A stretch of DNA of 64,000 nucleotides. Origin: Rheinheimera aquimaris (GTDB lineage: Bacteria > Pseudomonadota > Gammaproteobacteria > Enterobacterales > Alteromonadaceae). The stretch spans positions 496,001 to 560,000 of the forward strand of contig NZ_JAJAVQ010000003.1 in assembly GCF_020531985.1 (NCBI RefSeq). Direction: 5' to 3'. The notes beneath the pieces were generated by a model, which worked only from the letters and a program-made list of their open reading frames with translations, was not told the origin of the DNA and ran no database searches. Both the position numbers and the translations under genes were made by a program. Shown here piece by piece: positions 16,945-24,715 of the stretch. Numbering within the stretch: the first letter of the stretch is position 1; each line of letters starts with the position of its first letter.

Positions 16945-17601
16945 TTAAAGCTGCCAGTTAATCGGGGTTTTGCCCTGCTTAACCAGCAGCTCGTTGGCCT
17001 GCTTAAAATGGCCACAGCCCAGAAAACCGCGATGTGCAGACAGCGGTGACGGATGCGGTGCTTCCAGCACATAGTGTCGTTGCCGGTCGATAAAGCGGCC
17101 TTTTTTCTGAGCGTGCGAGCCCCACAACAAAAACACTATGCCCTGACAGTGGGTACTGATCTGCGCTATCACTTTGTCTGTAAATTGCTCCCAGCCCAAA
17201 TGCCGGTGTGAATTGGCCTGAGTCGCCACGACCGTTAATACGGTATTGAGCAGCAATACACCCTGCTTTGCCCAGTCCTCAAGACAGCCATGGGCTGGGA
17301 TCACAAACTCCGGATACTCCAGTGCCAGCTCTTTATACATATTTTGCAGTGATGGCGGTACGCGCACGCCGTGGCGGACAGAAAACGCCAGACCATGTGC
17401 CTGATTCGGCCCATGGTAAGGATCCTGCCCCAGCAGCACCACTTTCAGGTTATCCAGCTCCGTCAGCTTAAAGGCATTAAACACATCGCTTTGTGGCGGA
17501 TAAATAACCTGACCGGCTTGCCTGGCCTGTTCTACCTGGGTCAGCGTATCAACAAAATAAGGCTGACGCTTTTCTTCACCCAGTAACTGCTGCCACGACA
17601 T
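16945..17601 (-). CDS. ung: Uracil-DNA glycosylase
   Basis: Removes uracil from DNA. The 218-residue protein has the water-activating loop [18 protein letters not shown] (catalytic Asp60), the uracil-binding LLLNTVLTV strand and the minor-groove loop [11 protein letters not shown]. Its ATG shares a base with the thrC stop (TGATG at 17603-17599), so translation is coupled to thrC and the gene is the last of the thr operon. That placement is unusual for a repair gene. Confidence 0.96.
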   Translation of the reverse strand: MSWQQLLGEEKRQPYFVDTLTQVEQARQAGQVIYPPQSDVFNAFKLTELDNLKVVLLGQDPYHGPNQAHGLAFSVRHGVRVPPSLQNMYKELALEYPEFVIPAHGCLEDWAKQGVLLLNTVLTVVATQANSHRHLGWEQFTDKVIAQISTHCQGIVFLLWGSHAQKKGRFIDRQRHYVLEAPHPSPLSAHRGFLGCGHFKQANELLVKQGKTPINWQL

Positions 17602-18884
17602 CAGCGCTGCTCCAGTTTCAGCAGCTCTTGCTGCAATACAGCAAAATCAGCAGGAATATCAATGCTTAATCCCTGCTCTGCTGCACAGCGGGCCAAGGCT
17701 TCAGGCAACGCCAAAGGTGTACCAAGGATATTCTCTACCTGCTCTTTAAACTTGGCAGGATGTGCAGTACCGAGAAAAATACCGTATTCACCATCCTGCA
17801 GGCTGCGCTTTAACGCTTTATAAGCAACAGCCGCGTGTGGCTCGCTGACATATCCCAGCTGTGATAGCAATCGCACACCAAGCACGGTATCGTCTTCATC
17901 TACCATTGATGTTTCGATATCACTGCGCGCAATCATTCCTTGCGCCAGCAACGCCTCTACCCTTGGCCAGTTATTCGGTGCAGCTACATCCATCGCATTG
18001 GACAAGGTTGCCACTGTCGGTTTAGGTTGCCATTGCCCCGAGCGCCAGTAGCGCGGCACCGTGTCATTGGCATTCGTCGCTGCGACCATGCGTTTGATTG
18101 GCAGACCCAGTGCTTTGGCAATTAGCCCGGCTGTCAGATTACCGAAATTACCGCTTGGCACAGCAATAACCACCTGACTGCGTTTTTCGGCTGGCACCTG
18201 GGCAACGGCTTCAAAGTAATAACAAATTTGCGCAAATAAGCGGCTGATATTAATAGAGTTAGCCGAGTTAATGCTGAGCTTCTCGACTAAGGCTTTATGA
18301 TCAAACACCTGCTTAACCAGCGCCTGGCACTGATCAAAGTCTCCTTCCACCGCCAGCGTAGTAATGTTTTCACCTAAAGTCGTAAACAGCTTCTCCTGCA
18401 ACGGGCTGATTTTGCCTTTCGGAAATAAAATAACCACCTGCACCCCTGGCTGCTTATAAAAAGCATGGGCTACTGCTGCACCGGTATCACCTGAGGTTGC
18501 GGTAACGATCGTGGTTTTTCTGCCCCCTTGCGCTTTGGCTAAGGCCTGCGCCATAAAGCGGCCACCAAAATCTTTAAACGCCAGGGTCGGGCCATGAAAC
18601 AGTTCAAGGCAACTGATATCATCTGTAACCGGCGCCAGCGGCGCAGCAAAGGTAAAAGCCTTTGCTACCATCTCACCTACTTCGGCTGCGCTTAACTCGT
18701 CACCTATCAACGCCTTTAAAATAGCAGCACTGCGTTCGACCATTGGCATCGCCAGCAAGGCTTCAATGTCCAGCTTAGGCCAGCTGGTTGGAAAAAACAG
18801 GCCTTGCTGTTGCCCTAATCCCTGCCGTACGGCCTGTAAAAAACTAACCTGCTCGGCAGGTACTTTAATATTGCTTAACTGCAT
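17601..18884 (-). CDS. thrC: Threonine synthase
   Basis: PLP enzyme converting O-phosphohomoserine to threonine. The 427-residue protein carries the PLP lysine (Lys104 in [11 protein letters not shown]), the phosphate-binding [10 protein letters not shown] loop and TSGDTGAAV. It follows thrB by 9 bp in the order thrA-thrB-thrC and ends overlapping ung. Expression should follow the upstream attenuator. Confidence 0.96.
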   Translation of the reverse strand: MQLSNIKVPAEQVSFLQAVRQGLGQQQGLFFPTSWPKLDIEALLAMPMVERSAAILKALIGDELSAAEVGEMVAKAFTFAAPLAPVTDDISCLELFHGPTLAFKDFGGRFMAQALAKAQGGRKTTIVTATSGDTGAAVAHAFYKQPGVQVVILFPKGKISPLQEKLFTTLGENITTLAVEGDFDQCQALVKQVFDHKALVEKLSINSANSINISRLFAQICYYFEAVAQVPAEKRSQVVIAVPSGNFGNLTAGLIAKALGLPIKRMVAATNANDTVPRYWRSGQWQPKPTVATLSNAMDVAAPNNWPRVEALLAQGMIARSDIETSMVDEDDTVLGVRLLSQLGYVSEPHAAVAYKALKRSLQDGEYGIFLGTAHPAKFKEQVENILGTPLALPEALARCAAEQGLSIDIPADFAVLQQELLKLEQR

Positions 18885-18893
18885 GTCTTTATC

Positions 18894-19862
18894 CTACAGC
18901 GCTCTGGCGCCGCCTTGTGACAAGCGACAAATTTGTGTTGTCGCATCCTGATTCTTTTCATAATGCCGCGATAAATAATCAGCAGCAAGCTGTGCCTGTT
19001 CATCATTACTGCATAAAGCGAACAATGTCGGCCCGGCGCCGGAAATCCCCAGATGCAAAATCCCCTTTCCGGCAAGGGCGGCTCTTAATCCGGGTAGTTC
19101 TGGCAATAATGGCGTCCGGGCGGGTTCCGCAACCAGATCCTGCAGCGCAGCCACAGCATCGGCTTCATCTTTTGCATACAAAGCGCTGACGAAGCGGCTT
19201 AACATACCAGCAAAGGCAATACTCTGACCCAGGCTGAGTTGCTGTGGTAATACAGCACGGGCAGCCTTAGTCGATAGCACAGTACCCGGGTAACTCAGTA
19301 CAACCCGCCATTGTGCAAACCAGGGCAGGCTGCGGCAGATTTGCGCGCTTTGTGGCAACATCAGCTGTAAACCGCCGAAATAAGAAGGTGCTACGTTGTC
19401 ATAGTGCACACCGCCACTTACGCCACCTTCAGCTTCTGCCATCAGTTGCAGTAATTCAGCTTCGGATAATGGTTTACCGAAGTAGTCATTAAATGCATAG
19501 CACGCGACAACAATGGAACAGGCACTGGAGCCCAAACCACTGCCGACCGGTAAGTTTTTATGCAGTCTAAGCGCCAGCTTTGGTAAATTGTGGCCAACTT
19601 TGCGTTCGAAGGCATCAAAACAGCTCAGCACCAGATTGTCGTTATGATCAGCAGGTAACTGATGTACATAGCGCCCCACTATCGTCAGTTGCATATCAGC
19701 TTGTTCAGCAACAATATCCAGTACATCGCCAAACAGCTCACCACTGACAGGTTCAAATGCCGCGCCGAGCAAATCAAAACCAACGGAGAAGTTGCCGGTA
19801 GAAGCCGGCGCGTAATAACGTTTCAGATAAGCGCCCGGCGCTAGTTCAGATGTAATTTGCAT
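18894..19862 (-). CDS. thrB: Homoserine kinase
   Basis: GHMP kinase phosphorylating homoserine. The 322-residue protein has the ATP loop PVGSGLGSSACSIV (about 105-118), the family N-terminal YAPASTGNFSVGFD and the C-terminal GISGAGPTLFAL. The N-terminus is about 15 residues longer than in E. coli ThrB, and there is no internal ATG near the conserved block, so I keep ATG 19862. The gap to thrA is 5 bp. Confidence 0.95.
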   Translation of the reverse strand: MQITSELAPGAYLKRYYAPASTGNFSVGFDLLGAAFEPVSGELFGDVLDIVAEQADMQLTIVGRYVHQLPADHNDNLVLSCFDAFERKVGHNLPKLALRLHKNLPVGSGLGSSACSIVVACYAFNDYFGKPLSEAELLQLMAEAEGGVSGGVHYDNVAPSYFGGLQLMLPQSAQICRSLPWFAQWRVVLSYPGTVLSTKAARAVLPQQLSLGQSIAFAGMLSRFVSALYAKDEADAVAALQDLVAEPARTPLLPELPGLRAALAGKGILHLGISGAGPTLFALCSNDEQAQLAADYLSRHYEKNQDATTQICRLSQGGARAL

Positions 19863-19867
19863 AATGA

Positions 19868-22327
19868 TTACACCTGCTGCTGCCAGCCAAGCGTGCGCAT
19901 GACATCACTGAACACACCGGCAGATGTCACTGCGGCACCTGCGCCGTAACCACGCAGCACAAAAGGTATTGGCTGATAATAACGGCTATGGATCGCTAGC
20001 GCATTTTCACCGTCTTTCACTTTCGCCAGCGGATGAGACAGGTCTAAGGCTTTTATTGCAACTTTACATTTGCCCTCAACAATCTCACCGATGTACCTGA
20101 GCACTTTGCCTTCTGCCGCGGCTTGCGCTATGCGCTCAGCAAAAGCACTGTCTAATTGTGGCAATTGCGCTATAAAATCATCTGTAAGCGCATTTTGGGC
20201 GAAACCTGCAGGTAATACCGACTCAACCTCAACATCACTTAACTCCAGCTTCATGCCTGCTTCCCGGGCTAATATCAGCAGCTTACGGGCAACATCCATA
20301 CCGGATAAGTCATCACGCGGGTCTGGCTCGGTAAAACCCATCGCTTTTGCTTTGCGGGTAACCTCTGACAACGACACACCCGCTTCCAGTTCACCAAAGA
20401 TATAGGACAGCGAACCGGACAATATACCTTCGAAGGCAACCAGTTCATCGCCGGCGTTAAGCAAGCCCTGCAGAGTGTCAATGACCGGTAAGCCCGCACC
20501 GACGGTTGTTTCATATAAAAATCTGCGCCGGTGCTGCTGCGCAACATGCCTAAGCTGCTGATAGTAAGCCAGCGACGCGGTATTGGCTTTCTTATTAGGG
20601 GTGACCACATGGAAACCGGCCGCCAGAAAATCGGCGTATTGGGCCGCAATCTGCTCTGAACTGGTGCAATCGATCAGTACCGGATTAGTCAGGTGCTGCT
20701 GCTGAGCAAACTGGCTCAAGGCGGCTAACGAAAACGGCTGATTCACACCTTGCAACTGTTGCTGCCAGTGTTGTAAATCAATACCGTCGTTGTCCAGCAA
20801 CAGTGCCTTGCTATTGGCGATCCCATAAACCGTGACTTTTACCTGCCGGCTGTGTAAAAACGCCTGCTGACGCTGAATTTGTGCCAGTAATTCGCTACCG
20901 ACTACGCCACAGCCAACCAGAAATACATCAATGCTCGGGATATGGCTGAAAAAGTTCTCATGACACACCTTCACCGCATTTTTGCAGGCCGCCTGCTCCA
21001 CTACTGCAGAGATCGACCGTTCACTACTGTCCTGCGCTATTGCCACCACGTTAACTCTGGCTTGGGCCAGCGAGGCAAAGAACTTCGCCGCCACACCACG
21101 GTGCTGACGCATGCCATCGCCCACCAGACTGACGATAGCCATGTCAGATAAAATATTCAGCGGGCGCAACAGGCCGGTTTGCAGCTCAAGCTCAAACTCC
21201 TGCTGCAGTGCTTTTTTAGCGGCACTCAGGTGCAGTTGCGGCACACAAAAGCTGATACTGAACTCAGAAGATGATTGGGTAATCAGACTAACCGATATTT
21301 GCGAGCGCGCCATAGAGGCAAATACCCGGCTGGCCATGCCTACCACGCCTTTAAGCCCCGGTCCGGATACTGTTATCAGCGCCAGATGTTCCAGGCTGGA
21401 AATCCCTTTAACCAGTGCATCACCTTCGCCGGCGTTATCAATACAAGTACCCGGAGCCGATGGATTAAGAGTATTTTTGATATAACAGGGAATATTGTAA
21501 CGAGCCAGAGGGCCTATCGTTTTCGGGTGCAGCACCTTGGCACCAAAATATGACAGCTCCATTGCCTCATCATAAGATAAGCGGTCAATCAACTTAGCAT
21601 TTTTAACCTGCCGTGGATCTGCGCTATAAACACCATCGACGTCAGTCCAGATCTCGCACGCCTCAGCGCGGATACTGGCAGCGACCACAGCACCGGAATA
21701 ATCAGAGCCATTGCGCCCCAGCAGGCAGGTTTCGCCCTGAGCATTACTGGAAACAAAACCCGCGATGACATATACCTGCGCATTCTGGGCGGCAATCGCC
21801 TGAGACAGTGTTACCTCAGAGGCTGCAACATCAGCAGTGGCATTTAAATAGTCACCACTACTTTTAACCAGCGAGACAGCATCTAACGCCACTGTTTGTA
21901 CCTGACTGGCGTTTAGCATCGATGTCATCAGTGCCACACTAAACTGCTCTCCAAGACCCAGGATCTGCGCTTTGATATGATCCGGGCAGTGTTTTAGCAG
22001 TGAAATACCGGTTAGCTGAGCATCCAGCTGCGCTAACTGCTGTAGCGCAATTTGTTGCACCTGCTCTAATGTCGCTGCGGGAAAAGCCGCTGCTGCATCT
22101 TCAGCTAACTGCTGATAACGTTGCTGAAGCTGCTGCAGTACAGGCCTGAAATCAGAGCCAAGATAGGCTAAATCGGTCAGCTCAACCAGGGTATTGGTGA
22201 CACCTTGCGGTGCAGATAACACCAGACATATACGATCCGTAGTAGTCAGTTGCTGGACAATTTTTGCAACCTCGGCAAAACGCTGAACTGACGCCAGCGA
22301 CGATCCACCAAACTTGAGCACTCTCAT
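19868..22327 (-). CDS. thrA: Bifunctional aspartokinase/homoserine dehydrogenase I
   Basis: Catalyses the first and third steps of threonine synthesis. The 819-residue protein starts MRVLKFGGSSLAS with AAGGAG upstream; an ATG 18 bp earlier is less well placed. The aspartokinase domain spans about 1-290, ACT regulatory domains about 310-455 (SGPGLKGVVGMASRVF; SLVGDGMRQHRGV), and the homoserine dehydrogenase domain about 465-819 (FLVGCGVVGSELL NAD(P) loop; AFEGILSGSLSYI; FTEPDPRDDLSGMD). It heads thrA-thrB-thrC-ung behind the thrL leader and attenuator, the E. coli arrangement extended by ung. Confidence 0.96.
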   Translation of the reverse strand: MRVLKFGGSSLASVQRFAEVAKIVQQLTTTDRICLVLSAPQGVTNTLVELTDLAYLGSDFRPVLQQLQQRYQQLAEDAAAAFPAATLEQVQQIALQQLAQLDAQLTGISLLKHCPDHIKAQILGLGEQFSVALMTSMLNASQVQTVALDAVSLVKSSGDYLNATADVAASEVTLSQAIAAQNAQVYVIAGFVSSNAQGETCLLGRNGSDYSGAVVAASIRAEACEIWTDVDGVYSADPRQVKNAKLIDRLSYDEAMELSYFGAKVLHPKTIGPLARYNIPCYIKNTLNPSAPGTCIDNAGEGDALVKGISSLEHLALITVSGPGLKGVVGMASRVFASMARSQISVSLITQSSSEFSISFCVPQLHLSAAKKALQQEFELELQTGLLRPLNILSDMAIVSLVGDGMRQHRGVAAKFFASLAQARVNVVAIAQDSSERSISAVVEQAACKNAVKVCHENFFSHIPSIDVFLVGCGVVGSELLAQIQRQQAFLHSRQVKVTVYGIANSKALLLDNDGIDLQHWQQQLQGVNQPFSLAALSQFAQQQHLTNPVLIDCTSSEQIAAQYADFLAAGFHVVTPNKKANTASLAYYQQLRHVAQQHRRRFLYETTVGAGLPVIDTLQGLLNAGDELVAFEGILSGSLSYIFGELEAGVSLSEVTRKAKAMGFTEPDPRDDLSGMDVARKLLILAREAGMKLELSDVEVESVLPAGFAQNALTDDFIAQLPQLDSAFAERIAQAAAEGKVLRYIGEIVEGKCKVAIKALDLSHPLAKVKDGENALAIHSRYYQPIPFVLRGYGAGAAVTSAGVFSDVMRTLGWQQQV

Positions 22328-22411
22328 TTTAAACTCCTTGCGCATAATTAATTGTTATTGTCCGTTATCGTACTACCTGGTTAAGCAACAATAGCCCCGT
22401 ATGCCGAAGCC

Positions 22412-22451
22412 AAAAAAAAGACCCGTGACATTTGAGGTCACGGGTCTTTTT
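22412..22451 (-). terminator. thr operon attenuator terminator
   Basis: Read on the minus strand, AAAAAGACCCGTGAC, a 7-nt loop and GTCACGGGTCTTTTT form a 15-bp perfect stem followed by a run of U, a textbook intrinsic terminator. It lies between thrL (stop 22476) and thrA (start 22327), about 85 bp before the structural gene. A pre-emptor hairpin can form from the CCCCTTCGGGG overlapping the thrL stop. Stalling at Thr/Ile codons would favour an antiterminator; the alternative pairing was not folded. Confidence 0.92.
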
Positions 22452-22475
22452 CAAAGACAACACACCGCCGACCTC

Positions 22476-22535
22476 CTACCCCGAAGGGGTGGTGGTAATA
22501 ATAATGGTGGTGAGTACAGTCGTTTTTATTTTCAT
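22476..22535 (-). CDS. thrL: thr operon leader peptide
   Basis: The minus-strand frame from ATG 22535 to TAG encodes the 19-residue MKIKTTVLTTIIITTTPSG, with 7 Thr and 4 Ile. This is the composition expected of a leader peptide sensing charged tRNA-Thr and tRNA-Ile, like the E. coli ThrL (21 residues). It sits directly upstream of the attenuator hairpin and thrA. There is no convincing Shine-Dalgarno in front of the ATG, and the predicted transcription start is almost at the start codon. Confidence 0.93.
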   Translation of the reverse strand: MKIKTTVLTTIIITTTPSG

Positions 22536-22542
22536 GGCTTTC

Positions 22543-22572
22543 ACTATGCACAGACTTTTAGACGTCTGTCAA
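22543..22572 (-). promoter_or_regulatory. Candidate thr operon promoter
   Basis: On the minus strand, a consensus TTGACA (22572-22567), an 18-bp spacer and CATAGT (22548-22543) preceded by TGTG predict transcription from about 22536, at or next to the thrL ATG. A promoter further upstream, inside the end of the GGDEF gene, is not excluded. Confidence 0.5.
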
Positions 22573-22592
22573 TGGCTAATTCTTGCAAGCGG

Positions 22593-23555
22593 CTATTTTA
22601 CCTGTTTTAGATAGACTTCAGCAGGCTCCTGCCAGGCTACAACTCTGTTGCGCCCCTGACGTTTCGCGTTGTACAACGCCATGTCAGCCTGCTGAATAAG
22701 TTCGTCCGCCGTCTGACCTTTATAGCTGCTGACGCCTATGCTTACCGTAACGTTAAGGGTCTGGCCATTAAACAGCAGCTGATGCTCTGCCACCGCTTTA
22801 CAAATACGGTTGGCGACCAGAACAGCCCCCTGCAAATCTGTTTCAGGCAATACCACACCAAATTCCTCTCCGCCGTAACGGCCAAGTAAGTCAGTATCAC
22901 GTAGCAAAGCACCAATGACAGCAGAGAGCTCAACCAACACCGCATCCCCGCCCTGGTGGCCGTATTGATCATTCAGCTGTTTGAATTTATCAAGATCAAA
23001 CAGTAGCAGCGCTAAAGAATGCTGATAACGAACAGCCCTTGCGACTTCGTAACCCAGCTGTTGCTGCCAGTAACGGCGGTTATAGACACCGGTTAAGCCA
23101 TCAGTACGATTGGCCAGCTCTAATTGGGCCATGCTTTGCTGCAGCTGAAGCTGATATACATAAGCGTCTGTAGCGTCTTCAATCAGCATGCAGACGTAGT
23201 GTGAAACGCCATCCGGCGCGGTAAGCGGTAGCATAGTGCAATTCTGAGCCATATAGAGGCTGTCACTGCTAAGCGGGCGAAGGTGCGGTAACTTCAGAAT
23301 ATATTGCCGTTGTTCCCAGCTACTAAATGCCGGAGCCTGTAACGACAACACGCCATCTAATTTACGTTGTAGCCAGGCTCGGGGTAAATCATCAAACACA
23401 TCGTATACCAACTGGCCCTGAGTATGCTCAAGCCGCTTGTCCGCCCGTCGGGCAATAAATTGATTGAAAAACACTATCTGGTGCTGGTCATTCAGCACCA
23501 GCACTCCGGTATTCAATTGGGCAAGTAGCGGTTGCAATAACCAGTCTAACTGCAT
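22593..23555 (-). CDS. PAS-GGDEF diguanylate cyclase
   Basis: Makes c-di-GMP from GTP. The 320-residue protein has an N-terminal PAS-like domain (about 5-130) and a GGDEF domain (about 150-310) with the intact active-site motif GGEEF (228-232). An RxxD inhibitory site (Arg219 to Asp222) lies five residues before it, so product inhibition is likely. No membrane helix is seen. The start ATG shares a base with the stop of the CheC-like gene (TGATG), coupling it to the CheY-CheC unit that should control it. Confidence 0.92.
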   Translation of the reverse strand: MQLDWLLQPLLAQLNTGVLVLNDQHQIVFFNQFIARRADKRLEHTQGQLVYDVFDDLPRAWLQRKLDGVLSLQAPAFSSWEQRQYILKLPHLRPLSSDSLYMAQNCTMLPLTAPDGVSHYVCMLIEDATDAYVYQLQLQQSMAQLELANRTDGLTGVYNRRYWQQQLGYEVARAVRYQHSLALLLFDLDKFKQLNDQYGHQGGDAVLVELSAVIGALLRDTDLLGRYGGEEFGVVLPETDLQGAVLVANRICKAVAEHQLLFNGQTLNVTVSIGVSSYKGQTADELIQQADMALYNAKRQGRNRVVAWQEPAEVYLKQVK

Positions 23556-24169
23556 CAGAAGCTAGCCAGAATTTGATCCAGTATTAAACGCAGCCGCAGT
23601 ACTGCTTCACCTGGGATCAGTAAAATCATGTCACAATTAAAGCTATAGTCGGTCAGCTGATAACGGATATCGACCTGCAACGCCAGCTGCCATTGCTCTG
23701 CTGTAGAGGCAAGTTTTTCCGCAAAGTGCTTATCCCGGCTGGACAAGATACGCGGAGCGGCGTAGGAGAAACTATTGTCCAGCTGTTCTGCCAGACCATT
23801 AAGAAATGTAGTCGTTAATACTGAGCTGATATCCGTTAGCATTTCTGCTTCTGAGCTGTCATCATCGCTGTAACCCAGCAATTTAGCGATCACGCCGACA
23901 TTCTCCAGCTGATACAGCATGATGGTTTCACCACGCAGTCCCTGATCGCCAAAAAAGCCAAGACTAATCATGGTGACACTTTGCTGCTGATGCCGGTCGG
24001 CGAAATGCTCAGGCAGCTGCTCCGTCTTCACCAGCTTAATAGCCGGCACCTGCAAATGCACCAGTGTATTAAGATAGCGCGCCAGCTTATCGCTGGCTAA
24101 CCCCATAGCAACATTCACCAACTCTTGCAGGCAGTCGCGCTGCTCTTCACTAAATTGGAAATCTGTCAT
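23555..24169 (-). CDS. CheC/CheX-type phosphatase domain protein
   Basis: The 204-residue protein starts with the CheC/CheX-like helix LQELVNVAMGLASDKLARYL, containing the E-x-x-N pair used to dephosphorylate CheY-like receivers. A second, more degenerate repeat (TDISSVLTTTFLNGLAEQL, about 112-131) has Asp where Glu is usual and no Asn at the usual place. It is sandwiched with overlaps between a single-domain receiver (ATGA) and a diguanylate cyclase (TGATG). A role in ending the receiver signal is inferred from family and context. Confidence 0.8.
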   Translation of the reverse strand: MTDFQFSEEQRDCLQELVNVAMGLASDKLARYLNTLVHLQVPAIKLVKTEQLPEHFADRHQQQSVTMISLGFFGDQGLRGETIMLYQLENVGVIAKLLGYSDDDSSEAEMLTDISSVLTTTFLNGLAEQLDNSFSYAAPRILSSRDKHFAEKLASTAEQWQLALQVDIRYQLTDYSFNCDMILLIPGEAVLRLRLILDQILASF

Positions 24170-24531
24170 ATTAAACCGTACTTATGCATCACATCGGCCA
24201 GCTTCGCTGCGCTGGCAGGTTTCTGGATAAACGCCAGTGCCCCCAGCTCCATTACCCTTTTTTGCATCTCCGGCTGAATATCCGCTGACACCACTATCAC
24301 CAGACAATCCATGGCGTCTGCTTTGATAGCTTCCAGCACACCTATACCGTCAAGTTCCGGCATCGTTAAGTCGAGAAACACCAGCCCTATCTCCTGTGAG
24401 CGTAACGTGGCTAACGCCTCAACACCATTGCTGGCGGTCACAATATTGGCATCGAACTCTGCGGGAAGGGACTTCTTTAATTGGTTGCGGGCGAGTAAAG
24501 AGTCATCACAAATTAACGCGTTTAAAGCCAT
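24166..24531 (-). CDS. Single-domain CheY-like response regulator
   Basis: The 121-residue receiver has the acidic pair Asp9/Asp10, phospho-acceptor Asp54 in FLDLTMPELDG, the conserved Ser/Thr position in VVSAD and Lys104 in IQKP. It has no output domain and must signal through partners. It is the first gene of the receiver-CheC-GGDEF operon and is divergent from a histidine kinase that itself lacks a receiver, so the two are probably cognate. Confidence 0.9.
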   Translation of the reverse strand: MALNALICDDSLLARNQLKKSLPAEFDANIVTASNGVEALATLRSQEIGLVFLDLTMPELDGIGVLEAIKADAMDCLVIVVSADIQPEMQKRVMELGALAFIQKPASAAKLADVMHKYGLI

Positions 24532-24547
24532 GTCTGCTGCCTGTTTG

Positions 24548-24577
24548 TTATAGTGGTTCTTGGCAATATCTGGTCAA
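24548..24577 (-). promoter_or_regulatory. Sigma-70 promoter of the receiver-CheC-GGDEF operon
   Basis: On the minus strand, TTGACC (24577-24572), an 18-bp spacer and CTATAA (24553-24548) would start transcription about 20 bp before the receiver gene. Both hexamers are close to consensus. Confidence 0.5.
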
Positions 24578-24715
24578 AAAATATATACATTACGCCACTA
24601 TAAAGCAATATCTACGCTATAAATAGCCCAGATCCACATGCGCTATTTGCAAACAGCCGGTTATTGGTTATCGTAGAGCCATAAAAGCAATTTTAATTCG
24701 CCACAAGGTACCTTC

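Noticed and set aside
22401-22614. Plus-strand frames of 60-69 codons opposite the thr leader
   Set aside because: They are antisense to thrL, the attenuator hairpin and the end of the GGDEF gene; the composition reflects Thr codons read backwards.
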